Source: UBA1181 sp045113275
GTDB taxonomy: Bacteria; Bacteroidota; Bacteroidia; Bacteroidales; Paludibacteraceae
Direction of reading: 5' to 3'
NCBI GenBank assembly: GCA_045113275.1
Contig: JBGUIU010000309.1
Span: forward strand, 11,299 to 75,298
DNA length: 64,000 nucleotides
Part shown: positions 42,845 to 49,934 of the stretch, in pieces
How the letters are laid out: the number at the start of each line of letters is the position of its first letter
Position numbering within the stretch: the first letter of the stretch is position 1
Notes under the pieces: generated by a model
The model's database searches: none
What the model was told of the DNA's origin: nothing
What the model saw: the letters and a program-made list of their open reading frames with translations, nothing else
Position numbers and translations under genes: made by a program

Positions 42845-43417
42845 TTAATACTTAGGTCTGATGTATCCGTATATTGCTCTACCGTCTCTAACTCGTTTGT
42901 GAACACCACCGTCTTTATACTGACCGCTGATATTGTATTTTGAGTCTATAGCAAATTCAGTATGATTAGCGTAGTCTTTTCCATACAACACAATATCGCC
43001 TGGCTGTATGCCAGAACTACCTTTATGCCAAGTACCTAACTTTTTAGCATTTGATATAAGATTACTGCAACCAGTACAATTACCAATCAATTTTATAAGA
43101 CCGGCTTTATAAAATGATGCTATAACAGTTTCAGAACAAAGAGAATCTTTAGTGGTTCTTAATCTTATATTACCAGCCTTTTTAGCATATTCATTAAAAT
43201 CTGCCACTATGTCTTGTCTTGCTGTTCTACTGTCAAGATATTTACCAAGTTTTTGTTCTACAAGTTTGTAACCGCTAACTTCTTTATCAGGCAGAGTAAC
43301 AGTAGTAGGCACTATAATAGCATCAAAGCCAGCCGCTTTAAGTTTCTCTGCCATTTTCTCTGCATTAGCTTTTATTTCATATGCTCCAATTTGTACTCTG
43401 TATACAAGTTTCTTCAT
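42845..43417 (-). CDS. SPOR plus NlpC/P60- or CHAP-like lysin (190 aa)
   Basis: Residues 1-45 are a SPOR repeat (YRVQIGAYEIKANAEKMAEKLKAAGFDA). From about residue 60 there is a papain-like hydrolase: the Cys helix DSLCSETVIASFYKAG, HIQPGDIVLYGKD-like strand (GIQPGDIVLYGKD) and NHTEFAID His strand. This order is that of NlpC/P60 or CHAP peptidoglycan hydrolases. It lies between amidase and holin genes. The genome thus has two lysins with different linkage preferences. Confidence 0.8.
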   Translation of the reverse strand: MKKLVYRVQIGAYEIKANAEKMAEKLKAAGFDAIIVPTTVTLPDKEVSGYKLVEQKLGKYLDSRTARQDIVADFNEYAKKAGNIRLRTTKDSLCSETVIASFYKAGLIKLIGNCTGCSNLISNAKKLGTWHKGSSGIQPGDIVLYGKDYANHTEFAIDSKYNISGQYKDGGVHKRVRDGRAIYGYIRPKY

Positions 43418-43418
43418 C

Positions 43419-43646
43419 TTATTCCTCTTTCATCTCGGGCATACCGATAACAATACTCTTTAAAAGAGATGCAACTGCCGCAACGCCAGCAACAGAAATA
43501 ATATGAGCCCAATTAACTTCTGTAAATGCTGACCCAATAGTAATCATGCCAAGCGCAGTTTCAGCAAATGTCCACACAGCCCTTTTTAAAGCACTTTTAG
43601 TAAAATCATTAATAAAATCTAACATAAAATCATTATTCATCTTCAT
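43419..43646 (-). CDS. Holin, r1t-like (75 aa)
   Basis: Two hydrophobic helices (LKRAVWTFAETALGMITIGSAF, HIISVAGVAAVASLLKSIVIGM) with a short loop, a charged N-terminus and a charged C-terminus are typical of the phage r1t holin family. It lies directly upstream of the lysins and would permeabilise the membrane to release them. It overlaps the terminase small subunit gene by 14 nt. Confidence 0.85.
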   Translation of the reverse strand: MKMNNDFMLDFINDFTKSALKRAVWTFAETALGMITIGSAFTEVNWAHIISVAGVAAVASLLKSIVIGMPEMKEE

Positions 43647-44178
43647 TACCTCCTTCTTCTGAAAATGTTATGCCAACAGGTTCTTGCGGTTGTACCATAT
43701 CGGGTAAAGAAAAAGGATCTCCCCAGTTAATATTGATATTAACCTGATTATCAGCAAGTCCTTGTTTACGCAGTTCTACATCAACAGTTCTTTTAGCAAG
43801 CTCTTTAGCCGCATTAGTTCTTTCAGTAAGAGGAGCATCAAGCCCAAATTGGTCTTTAACTTCACCCCTCATAACGGCAGTAAAATATTCCATTACTTCA
43901 TTAGCTTCTGCTATTGTCTTTTTTGTTCTTTCTTCCATAATTTGTTTTACCATTTTATTGATATTAGGCTTATTCAGCATGTCTTTAACGTAACTTGTAT
44001 AGCCGCTTCCAGCCCGTATTCGTTCTGATGCCGCCCGGCCAATAGCTTCCTGAGTTTCTGTTTCTGCTCTTGTGTAAGCATAAATAAACTTCCAATCCCT
44101 TGCTGTTAGTGGCGTATCCTCTGTTACTTTACGTCTGCTTCCGCCATAATATCTATGTCCCTTCTGTGCGCCCTTCAA
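43633..44178 (-). CDS. Terminase small subunit (181 aa)
   Basis: The sequence PLTARDWKFIYAYTRAETETQEAIGRA, AASERIRAGSGYTSYVKDMLNKPNINKMVKQIMEER and EVMEYFTAVMRGEVKD is the Terminase_2-type pattern: an N-terminal HTH, a central helix with INKMVKQ-type repeat and an oligomerisation part. It recognises the packaging site and stimulates TerL. The gene order TerS-holin-lysin-lysin-TerL is unusual but the domain evidence is clear. Confidence 0.82.
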   Translation of the reverse strand: MKGAQKGHRYYGGSRRKVTEDTPLTARDWKFIYAYTRAETETQEAIGRAASERIRAGSGYTSYVKDMLNKPNINKMVKQIMEERTKKTIAEANEVMEYFTAVMRGEVKDQFGLDAPLTERTNAAKELAKRTVDVELRKQGLADNQVNININWGDPFSLPDMVQPQEPVGITFSEEGGNEDE

Positions 44179-44494
44179 CTAAAATAGTCCCCTTTCGTTT
44201 TTCATTCCATATTTCATTGTCAGTGGGTAATTCAATGCCGTTAAGCATATACCAATAATCTCGCATAAAAAAGACCATCTGCAATAAAGAATAAGTGCTG
44301 AAAAGTTCTACTTTATTAGATTTTCCTGTAGCTTCATCATAAACCTGTTTATGTAATACATATCTATTAATTTCCCGCCTATGTCTATCAGAATACCATT
44401 GAGTAATATTATAACATAAGTGGGCATCAAATTTTATATTGCAGGCTCTTTGAAGTTTTCTAATAATACGAGACTGGTCCCTTTGTCCACCCAT
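44153..44494 (-). CDS. Hypothetical protein (113 aa)
   Basis: A basic, helical protein with YNITQWYSDRHRREINRYVLHKQVYDEATGKS and a FFMRDYWYMLNG segment. It could bind DNA. It overlaps the terminase small subunit start by 26 nt. The position before TerS is where some phages keep an HNH or a terminase accessory gene, but no HNH motif is present. Function unknown. Confidence 0.7.
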   Translation of the reverse strand: MGGQRDQSRIIRKLQRACNIKFDAHLCYNITQWYSDRHRREINRYVLHKQVYDEATGKSNKVELFSTYSLLQMVFFMRDYWYMLNGIELPTDNEIWNEKRKGTILVEGRTEGT

Positions 44495-44520
44495 ATTATC
44501 TCCTTCTTCTTTTTACAACT

Positions 44521-44784
44521 CTACGGCGCTGTACTCGCCGCTTCTTCACTGTTATCTTTGCCATTGTAAATTGCTCCGGTTAAATCATCTCCTACATAAG
44601 TAGCATTACCATCATCATTTTCAACTACTACTTCATCAATAGGAAGAGATAAGTACCAGACGAATCCACCAGCCATAGATAGGATAATTAATAATTCTAC
44701 TATAGCAATAATAAACCATCTCTTAGCACTAATCTGTATCTCTTTCAATAATTCAGTAGCAAGTGGCATAGTTTTATTTTCCAT
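44521..44784 (-). CDS. Single-pass membrane protein (87 aa)
   Basis: The start at ATG 44782-44784 lies seven bases after AAAGGAG. One transmembrane helix (FIIAIVELLIILSMAGGFVWYL) is followed by an acidic extracellular tail (VVVENDDGNATYVGDDLTG). Topology resembles small phage lysis accessory or superinfection proteins. It is the first gene behind the promoter at 44812-44841. Confidence 0.68.
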   Translation of the reverse strand: MENKTMPLATELLKEIQISAKRWFIIAIVELLIILSMAGGFVWYLSLPIDEVVVENDDGNATYVGDDLTGAIYNGKDNSEEAASTAP

Positions 44785-44811
44785 GACCATTCTCCTTTCA
44801 TGTTTTCTAAT

Positions 44812-44841
44812 ATTGTAGCACAGAAGTTAATGTAATTGCAA
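44812..44841 (-). promoter_or_regulatory. Promoter for the lysis/packaging operon
   Basis: TTGCAA at 44836-44841, an 18 bp spacer and TACAAT at 44812-44817. It reads into the membrane protein, TerS, holin and lysin genes. The spacer does not resemble either accessory class. Confidence 0.6.
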
Positions 44842-45055
44842 GAGACCGCGACCTACTTAGAAACTTTGTTGGCAAAAAATTCACGAGTCGACCTATTACG
44901 AAAAATAGGAAGTAGACGGAGGAAGAGGGCTGAGCTGCGCTCAGACAGTTAGCGTGTGCTAACCCCCTCTGCACGCTTTAACGCTCACAAATAAAAGAGC
45001 TTGCAAGCTCTGTCTATATCGCTTGCAAGCTCTCTGTATAGCTGTCTGTATCGCT
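44842..45055. repeat. Control region with palindromes between the packaging and orphan genes
   Basis: This 214 bp gap has no gene. It contains a hairpin CTGAGC-TGC-GCTCAG at 44930-44944, an isolated copy of the 46325 array motif (GTTAGC-GTGT-GCTAAC, 44948-44963), the 16 bp palindrome AGAGCTTGCAAGCTCT at 44996-45011 and the core GCTTGCAAGC at 45021-45030, then CTGTCTGTATCGCT repeats. The same palindrome pair recurs at 45712-45745. Confidence 0.75.
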
Positions 45056-45517
45056 TTAACTATATATTTGCTCTTCTACTATGTATTGTCTTATATACGC
45101 TTCTACATTGATATTACAGTACTCAAAATCATAATGTGAATTGCGTTTATAGCTGTCTATGTTCGTAAGAATGAAATAACTGTTATTCATTGTCTCGCTG
45201 TATTCATCAAAATCAATTCTAAACTTAATATCACGCACTCTGTTAATTTCATTAATTGCGTCACATAAGAGTGTAAATTCAATACTTGTTAATGAATGAG
45301 AACATGCAATATTGTGTAAAACATTGACTGTATTTACAAAAAGCTGTTTTGCATCAATGCAAGTATAGAAGCAAAACATTGAATTGTAATAAAACTCTAA
45401 TAACAGATAGATTGTTTTATATCGCTCTCTTTCATAAATATCAGTTATATCGTAATAATCATCAAATGATTTTAACATTACATCTTCTATAAAGACGTTA
45501 TATTCATATGCTTTCAT
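45056..45517 (-). CDS. Hypothetical protein (153 aa)
   Basis: The sequence is helical and Tyr/Phe-rich (RERYKTIYLLLEFYYNSMFCFYTCI), without known motif. The codon use is AT-rich like its neighbours. It is flanked on both sides by the repeated AGAGCTTGCAAGCTCT/CTGTCTGTATCGCT sequence, so this gene and the small membrane protein may be an inserted or separately regulated unit. Confidence 0.6.
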   Translation of the reverse strand: MKAYEYNVFIEDVMLKSFDDYYDITDIYERERYKTIYLLLEFYYNSMFCFYTCIDAKQLFVNTVNVLHNIACSHSLTSIEFTLLCDAINEINRVRDIKFRIDFDEYSETMNNSYFILTNIDSYKRNSHYDFEYCNINVEAYIRQYIVEEQIYS

Positions 45518-45538
45518 GCTCTTCTATCTCTCTTTCTA

Positions 45539-45688
45539 TCAATATACTTGAATTGAGTGTTCTTCAATTAATTCATAAAATAATTCTGTCTCTCTCTGTA
45601 TTGCTTTATACTGTCTCTGTATTGTTCTAACAGAAAGTGCTATACATGCACTTGTAACGATTATCATTAACAGCATTGTAATTATCAT
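45539..45688 (-). CDS. Small membrane protein (49 aa)
   Basis: The chosen start is ATG 45686-45688 behind AAAGAGAG; a longer frame would read through the palindromes at 45712-45745. One hydrophobic helix (MIITMLLMIIVTSACIALSV) is followed by a charged helix (RTIQRQYKAIQRETELFYEL). Function unknown. Confidence 0.55.
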   Translation of the reverse strand: MIITMLLMIIVTSACIALSVRTIQRQYKAIQRETELFYELIEEHSIQVY

Positions 45689-45711
45689 GCTCTGTACTCT
45701 CTTTCTTTTAA

Positions 45712-45745
45712 AGAGCTTGCAAGCTCTGTATAGAGCTTGCAAGCT
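45712..45745. repeat. Second pair of AGAGCTTGCAAGCTCT palindromes
   Basis: One full 16 bp palindrome (45712-45727) and one partial copy (45732-45745), followed by CTGTCTGTATTATGTTACTGTC and CTGTATCGCTGTCTG. This reproduces the arrangement at 44996-45055. The pair flank the genes at 45056-45688. Probably binding sites or recombination targets. Confidence 0.7.
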
Positions 45746-45783
45746 GTCTGTCTGTATTATGTTACTGTCTGTATCGCTGTCTG

Positions 45784-46140
45784 TTAATCTTCGTCAATAA
45801 TCATGTTCAGCATTTCGAAAACGAAATTAAGTACATCGTCGCTATCAGCATGGTTGAATGTGATATAATCACGATGATTTTTACAAGCGTGATACTTATA
45901 ATCAGTGTCGAGTGCTTCACTGTACATTTTCATTGTTTCAGATGAAAAACGATTAGCTTGAACTGCAAAACTAAAAGATGCTTTTTTGTTTCTATAAGCA
46001 CATTCAAGTGCTTTTTTATTGTTCATGTCATAAACAGCGCATCTATCTTTATTTGCGAGTTTCTTCGCATGAAATTTCGTTTCAGAATTAATCAACTCGA
46101 TAACTTCATCTACTGTTACTTTCATATCATTGCGTTTCAT
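45784..46140 (-). CDS. Hypothetical protein (118 aa)
   Basis: The first gene behind the strongest promoter in the window (46255-46283) with a 115 nt leader. The protein is charged and mixed alpha/beta (MKVTVDEVIELINSETKFHAKKLANKDRCAVYD, SFSFAVQANRFSSETMKMYSEAL). No known motif. Its place beside the palindrome array makes it a candidate for the protein that binds the array, but no HTH is clear. Confidence 0.65.
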   Translation of the reverse strand: MKRNDMKVTVDEVIELINSETKFHAKKLANKDRCAVYDMNNKKALECAYRNKKASFSFAVQANRFSSETMKMYSEALDTDYKYHACKNHRDYITFNHADSDDVLNFVFEMLNMIIDED

Positions 46141-46254
46141 CTTTAACTCTCTTTCTTCTACACTTTAGCAGTAGACGCTATATCTAATGATTTCTAATCT
46201 TATAAGTAGCAAGTGACTTATTTCTGTTTTGCGCTTGCTTTATCTTATGTATAC

Positions 46255-46283
46255 ATTATAACGCTATGCGCTTATATTGTCAA
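46255..46283 (-). promoter_or_regulatory. Perfect-consensus promoter beside the palindrome array
   Basis: TTGACA at 46278-46283, exactly 17 bp of spacer and TATAAT at 46255-46260. It drives the gene at 46140 and lies 42 bp from the first palindrome of the array, so array binding could repress it. Confidence 0.9.
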
Positions 46284-46324
46284 TACATTTTTGAAAAAAA
46301 TATCAACTTTTTTTTCAGCAGCGC

Positions 46325-46514
46325 AGTTAGTACACACTAACTTCCCGTCGCTCACATGTTCGATGTTAGCGTTAGCTAACTCCTCGCAGTGTGCGTTAGT
46401 CCACGCTAACCGAGTTAGACGTGTCTAACTCCTCGCTCTGCGAGTTAGCGACAGCTAACTCCTGCGTGCGCAGTTAACGTCCGCTAACCGTCTCCGCGGT
46501 TAGCCAGAGCTAAC
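46325..46514. repeat. Array of seven GTTAG-N6-CTAAC palindromes
   Basis: Seven 16 bp motifs start at 46326, 46365, 46395, 46414, 46444, 46473 and 46499. Each has 6 bp arms (GTTAGC/T/A paired with G/A/T-CTAAC) and a variable 4 bp centre (ACAC, GTTA, CCAC, CGTG, GACA, GTCC, CAGA). The sixth base pair changes in a compensatory way (T-A, C-G, A-T); copy six has one mismatch. Spacers of 3-23 bp repeat ACTCCTCGC. An eighth copy is at 44948. A dimeric DNA-binding protein or an RNA structure series is implied. Confidence 0.85.
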
Positions 46515-46790
46515 CAGCTCCCTCGCTCCGCGTGTCCGCGGGCCGACAGCCCCTGCCTGCCAGCTCCCACCGTCCATCGGCGATCCCCGCCTCCCTCCAG
46601 GGCCAGGGCGAGGAGCTGGACTGGGAGGCAGAGTGCCATCCATCAATGGCGCCTGGGGAGGCAAGGACTCAGCTCTGCTGAATCCTTGCTGGCTATCGAC
46701 GTGGACGGCTGGAGTCTACCCCACCAGCTTCCCCACCACCGGCCTTCGCCTCGGTCGCCGAGCCCTGGCCGGGGGCGTGGAGCGAGGACT
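46515..46790. other. GC-rich non-coding island
   Basis: This 276 bp stretch is about two thirds G+C, against about one third in the flanks. No convincing gene is present. It has small hairpins: GCCAT-ATGGC at 46635-46650 and a 12-13 bp stem with one mismatch at 46661-46689 (GCAAGGACTCAGC pairing with GCTGAATCCTTGC). The composition suggests foreign DNA or a structural role beside the palindrome array. Confidence 0.7.
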
Positions 46791-47420
46791 TATACATAAA
46801 TGTGTACAAATCCAACAGAGGATTATTCACAGTAAAACGACACGAGGATAATGAAATCTCGCAGAGGATTGTGCAATTTGCACAAAGGACTGTTTATTTT
46901 TCTATATGCTGGATAAACACTTTTTCGTCATTTTGCACAAAAAGGACTAAACAACGGCAGAGGTCAAACAGCGTCGAGCGTACATATGGAGCGTATAAAG
47001 ATTCACATGCATGAATAAGGACTGCAAATCTGTGCTCAGACACGCATGTGGACTGATGGATAGTTAGCTTTGTAGACGATAAGCGTCCGTCATGGCGCAC
47101 AGCACAGAGAGCTTATTTCTATCTGTGGCAGAAGGATTTGAGGTGAAATTATATATATTTGGAATTGTTATTTTTTACAATTTTGGATAGGGATTTTGTG
47201 TATTTTCAGCATTTTTAGCAATGAAGGGACCTTCAAATATAGTATCACATAAAAGGGGGATTGTATTAGAATTTCTTGTAAAATCTTTCAATTATCCCCA
47301 CCGGCATCCCCATCACCAGCCTTGCGCCTGACAGTGCGTAGGACACAAGTGCGTGTGTTGATGCGTTGACTACAAACCCTATTACTACGCTGGATTGGGT
47401 CTGTTTCTTCTATTTAAATA
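46791..47420. other. Non-coding region with a DnaA-box-like site
   Basis: 630 bp without a credible gene. It contains TTATTCACA (46823-46831), a full match to the DnaA box TTATNCACA, the palindrome TTGTGCAATTTGCACAA (46869-46885), another TTGCACAA half (46933-46940), and several AGAGGATT/AAGGACT motifs. With the array and GC island it is the best origin candidate in the window, though a single DnaA box can occur by chance. Confidence 0.5.
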
Positions 47421-47449
47421 GCCTCTATCCTGTAAATAAGGATAGAGGC
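47421..47449. terminator. Stem-loop after the 108 aa gene
   Basis: A perfect 10 bp stem, GCCTCTATCC with GGATAGAGGC, and a 9 nt loop. The following U-run is weak on both strands, so termination efficiency is uncertain. It lies 55 bp after the stop of the gene at 47504. Confidence 0.5.
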
Positions 47450-47503
47450 TTATTCGTAAATATGAATTAATTCGCTTCCATTATATTTTTTAGGGGGTAG
47501 GTA

Positions 47504-47830
47504 TCAAATATACTGGATGATGGCGTAATCAATCAAATTCAGCATATTTTCTGACACGCCACGCTCTACAGCACGTCCGTAAATGATATTTGCCTGCTGT
47601 TTTGCATCATTTTCCCACTGTATTTCACGTGCCTCAGAGTCATCTTTAGTCTCAGCAGTAGAAATACCGTCGTAAAAATCACGCCTTTCTTGCATAATAT
47701 TGGCATGAAGCTCTTTTCCTATTGCTTTTAACTCCGTAAATACACCGAGGACATACTGAAATTCTGCATTACTGATGCCCTCCAGCAGTTTTGTGGCTTC
47801 AAGTCGTGTTTCCATTGATGGTTTTTTCAT
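47504..47830 (-). CDS. Hypothetical protein (108 aa)
   Basis: The start follows AAAGGAGAAAA. The protein is helical and charged (SMETRLEATKLLEGISNAEFQYVLGVFTELKAIGKEL), ending in NMLNLIDYAIIQYI. No motif recognised. It is the last gene of the accessory region and has its own promoter (47932-47961); a TTGCACAA palindrome lies in its leader. Confidence 0.68.
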   Translation of the reverse strand: MKKPSMETRLEATKLLEGISNAEFQYVLGVFTELKAIGKELHANIMQERRDFYDGISTAETKDDSEAREIQWENDAKQQANIIYGRAVERGVSENMLNLIDYAIIQYI

Positions 47831-47843
47831 TTTTTCTCCTTTC

Positions 47844-47862
47844 TTTGTGCAATTTGCACAAA
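47844..47862. promoter_or_regulatory. Palindrome TTTGTGCAATTTGCACAAA in the leader
   Basis: A 19 bp palindrome just upstream of the ribosome binding site of the gene at 47830. The same 17 bp core is present at 46869-46885, and the half-site TTGCACAA at 46933-46940 and 47899-47906. It may be an operator shared by the control region and this gene. Confidence 0.55.
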
Positions 47863-47931
47863 CGGTCTTGTATTTTTCCTAGGGCCTAAATGTACATATT
47901 GCACAAAGGCCCGAGCTTTCGCTCTAATTAT

Positions 47932-47961
47932 ATTATATCACTCCTTCGCTACTTTTGTCAA
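47932..47961 (-). promoter_or_regulatory. Accessory-class promoter (leftmost copy)
   Basis: TTGACA at 47956-47961, 18 bp spacer, TATAAT at 47932-47937. The spacer ends in AAGGAGTGA directly before the -10, the hallmark of the accessory promoters to the right. Drives the gene at 47830. Confidence 0.85.
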
Positions 47962-48285
47962 GAAAAAACGCTTGTCCTATAGAAAATTTCTATCGAATTT
48001 AGCTTAGGCTATAGAAAATTTTTATCCAACTGGGGGAATGTATACGGGAAAGTATGTGGCCAGTATATATTTGGCATATGGCTGTAGGCTAAAATGCTAT
48101 CCTGTTGGATACTATATATTTCTATATATTATTTGGAATACTATATAATTTTAGGATTTCAGATTTCACTTCTTTTATTATCCCGCCTTTTTAAAATTTC
48201 TTAGGTATTGGTATTAGTCTTTCTTATTCCGCCACATTGAAAAATTTTGACTGGATTTTCAATACAGCGGGACTTTTAGCTCATT
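47962..48285. other. AT-rich non-coding gap with short direct repeats
   Basis: 324 bp without a gene. It contains two direct copies of CTATAGAAAATTT (47974-47986 and 48010-48022) and a long imperfect stem at about 48231-48274 (CCGC/GCGG ends with TTGAAAA/TTTTCAA inside) that may terminate transcription after the gene at 48286. Nothing else is clear. Confidence 0.5.
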
Positions 48286-48528
48286 TTAGAACACATAGGT
48301 GTATAAATCTGCAATTACCCTCTGTAAATCTCCGTTTTTATAGGGATTCAGCTCTGGGGTATGAAAGCAAATATCCATTGCTACAGCAGTAATACCATCA
48401 TCGGTAATACATTCTATCTCTTCTACGAAGGTTAACATTCTTTCATATTCCGCGCAGTCTCCACCTGTATACCAATTCCTCTTATTGCAGAGCTTGTATA
48501 ATGCCCATCTTGCATCAAAACCTTTCAT
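48286..48528 (-). CDS. Hypothetical protein (80 aa)
   Basis: The start follows GAAAGGAGAGTAAAAA. The sequence MKGFDARWALYKLCNKRNWYTGGDCAEYERML resembles a class of small proteins seen in clostridial prophages in which a helical Trp-rich start is followed by an acidic helix. Function unknown. It follows the 53 aa gene at 48572 and is probably co-transcribed with it. Confidence 0.68.
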   Translation of the reverse strand: MKGFDARWALYKLCNKRNWYTGGDCAEYERMLTFVEEIECITDDGITAVAMDICFHTPELNPYKNGDLQRVIADLYTYVF

Positions 48529-48571
48529 TTTTTACTCTCCTTTCATATGTGCTCATATTTTGCGCCTTTTT

Positions 48572-48733
48572 TCAATCTTCCCAATTGTGCACAGCAACGA
48601 TTTCACCAGTTCCATTCGAGAGCTGATAATAACTCCATTCTCCGAGAATATCATCACGAATGTAGGTATCAAAACGAGTTACCTCATTCGCTTTGACGAT
48701 TCTGATATAACCAAATTCCCATGTTTTAAGCAT
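48572..48733 (-). CDS. Small beta-rich protein (53 aa)
   Basis: ATG 48731-48733 follows AAAGGAGAAAAGAA. The product (MLKTWEFGYIRIVKANEVTR, ILGEWSYYQLSNGTGEIVAVHN) is a short beta-strand protein. No family recognised. It shares the ribosome binding site style and codon use of its neighbours and is the middle gene of a 3-gene unit driven by the promoter at 48994. Confidence 0.65.
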   Translation of the reverse strand: MLKTWEFGYIRIVKANEVTRFDTYIRDDILGEWSYYQLSNGTGEIVAVHNWED

Positions 48734-48769
48734 TTCTTTTCTCCTTTCTTTTATCTATCTTTACTACCA

Positions 48770-48931
48770 TTAGCACTTACGGATATACGCATACTCGATG
48801 CGATAATCAGTAAGATCCTTAAAAGTTTCGAGGAACTCTTTTAATGCTTCTCTCGCTTTTTCCACACTTGTGTATGTCACGTTCGTGAACTCACGACCTT
48901 CAGCTACGATTGTAGGTAAATATCTTTTCAT
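48770..48931 (-). CDS. Small hypothetical protein (53 aa)
   Basis: The start is ATG 48929-48931 behind AAAGGAGATTTAAG; a longer upstream frame runs into the promoter and terminator and is rejected. The product has a beta hairpin (YLPTIVAEGREFTNVTYT) and a helix (VEKAREALKEFLETFKDLT), similar to small acidic phage proteins of unknown function. Confidence 0.68.
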   Translation of the reverse strand: MKRYLPTIVAEGREFTNVTYTSVEKAREALKEFLETFKDLTDYRIEYAYIRKC

Positions 48932-48993
48932 CTTAAATCTCCTTTCAATTTCTGAACTTCTGCACCTCAGTGCTTCTATCTCTTTCTGATTAT

Positions 48994-49023
48994 AGTATAT
49001 CACTCCTTTGCACACTTTGTCAA
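48994..49023 (-). promoter_or_regulatory. Accessory-class promoter
   Basis: TTGACA 49018-49023, 18 bp spacer ending AAAGGAGTGA, TATACT 48994-48999. The leader contains GCAC-loop-GTGC (48962-48973). Drives the genes from 48931 to 48286. Confidence 0.88.
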
Positions 49024-49055
49024 CTTTTTTGACTATCCAAATTGAAGAAATTTTC

Positions 49056-49089
49056 AAAAAAGTTGCTGACACCTTTCAGCATCAGCAAC
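49056..49089 (-). terminator. Terminator ending the 49103 unit
   Basis: GTTGCTGA (49082-49089 side) pairs with TCAGCAAC and is followed by TTTTTTGAAAA on the minus strand. It is placed directly before the next promoter, insulating the two units. Confidence 0.85.
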
Positions 49090-49102
49090 TTCCTTAGGCT
49101 CA

Positions 49103-49318
49103 CTATACTATTGCTTCTCCAACGATTGCTTTCTGCAACTCTTCCAACATTTCGTATGTCGCCTCATCTCCCATCGCCGCGGCGACACTCCTCAGGGCGT
49201 CATACACCCCGAAGGTATGCGCTCTGTACGCTTTCTTACATGCCTCGTCCTGGATATCACGGACGTACATGTTGCAATGCTCCGCATAAATCTTACAAAG
49301 GTCAATCTTCTGTGTCAT
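49103..49318 (-). CDS. Small helical protein (71 aa)
   Basis: The start follows GAAAGGAGAAAAGAA. The protein is mostly helix, with DEACKKAYRAHTFGVYDALRSVAAAMGDEATYEMLEELQ. No family is known to me. It is downstream of the 90 aa gene in a two-gene unit with a terminator after it. Confidence 0.68.
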   Translation of the reverse strand: MTQKIDLCKIYAEHCNMYVRDIQDEACKKAYRAHTFGVYDALRSVAAAMGDEATYEMLEELQKAIVGEAIV

Positions 49319-49333
49319 TTCTTTTCTCCTTTC

Positions 49334-49606
49334 TCAGCGATTGTTTCTGCAAATAATCCACATTGCAACTTCTGTAAGGTCGTTAAACTCTTTCACAAGT
49401 TCACCATTCAGAAACACTTCATGTGAATCACCCTCAGGTCGCTCCATCGCCCCGTATCCAGTTCTCACAATCTTGACTGTTTCTCCAGTCTTATTCAGTG
49501 TAACTTCACACCAACGTCCGCAGTTACGAATCTCTTTCTTTGCGAGTGCTGACTCTACCTTCGTGATGTAATCTTTCTGTCTCCATGTCAAGTTCTGTCT
49601 TTTCAT
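49334..49606 (-). CDS. Small protein (90 aa)
   Basis: The start follows AGAGGAGAATTAAA. An N-terminal helix (WRQKDYITKVESALAKKEI) is followed by strands (GRWCEVTLNKTGETVKIVRTGYGAME, HEVFLNGELVKEFND). This could be a small beta-barrel or OB-like protein. It is the first gene behind the promoter at 49667-49696. Confidence 0.68.
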   Translation of the reverse strand: MKRQNLTWRQKDYITKVESALAKKEIRNCGRWCEVTLNKTGETVKIVRTGYGAMERPEGDSHEVFLNGELVKEFNDLTEVAMWIICRNNR

Positions 49607-49666
49607 TTTAATTCTCCTCTCTTGTGCGTCTGAGCACTCCGTGCTCTTCTCTTCTTCTCTACTTAC

Positions 49667-49696
49667 AGTATATCACTCCCTTGAGTATTCTGTCAA
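49667..49696 (-). promoter_or_regulatory. Accessory-class promoter
   Basis: TTGACA 49691-49696, 18 bp spacer ending AAGGGAGTGA, TATACT 49667-49672. The leader has a perfect hairpin GAGCAC-TCC-GTGCTC at 49632-49646. Confidence 0.88.
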
Positions 49697-49874
49697 CAGT
49701 TTTTTCTATCCAGATTGAAAGTTTTTTCAATATTCCTTTCGCAGAAATTCTTTTTATCTCCATCGACGGTAATCTTAATCCGTTATCCGGGCGACCTCAG
49801 GTGAGCGCGGATATACGGAGTATAACTTATATCACAAATCATATTCCAATGCAGCCTGGCGAAGGCCAGACGCA

Positions 49875-49911
49875 TAAAAAAGACACCGAGGACTTTCATC
49901 ACTCGATGCCT
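49875..49911 (-). terminator. Terminator of the 50867-49935 unit
   Basis: A 9 bp stem with two wobble pairs (GGCATCGAG with CTCGGTGTC) followed by TTTTTT. The 180 bp between this and the promoter at 49667 (49697-49874) contain no gene and have a slightly different, GC-richer texture around 49790-49870. Confidence 0.75.
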
Positions 49912-49934
49912 TATGAAAAAGAGATTACCACTGC

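Noticed and set aside
46325..46514. Considered as a CRISPR array
   Set aside because: The repeats are 16 bp palindromes with variable centres and the spacers are only 3-23 bp and partly repetitive.
46633..46851. An open frame on the plus strand across the GC-rich island
   Set aside because: No ribosome binding site, biased composition, and all other genes are on the opposite strand; long frames are expected by chance in GC-rich DNA.
46894..47100. A 68 aa minus-strand frame in the control region
   Set aside because: No ribosome binding site and no protein-like pattern; overlaps repeat motifs.
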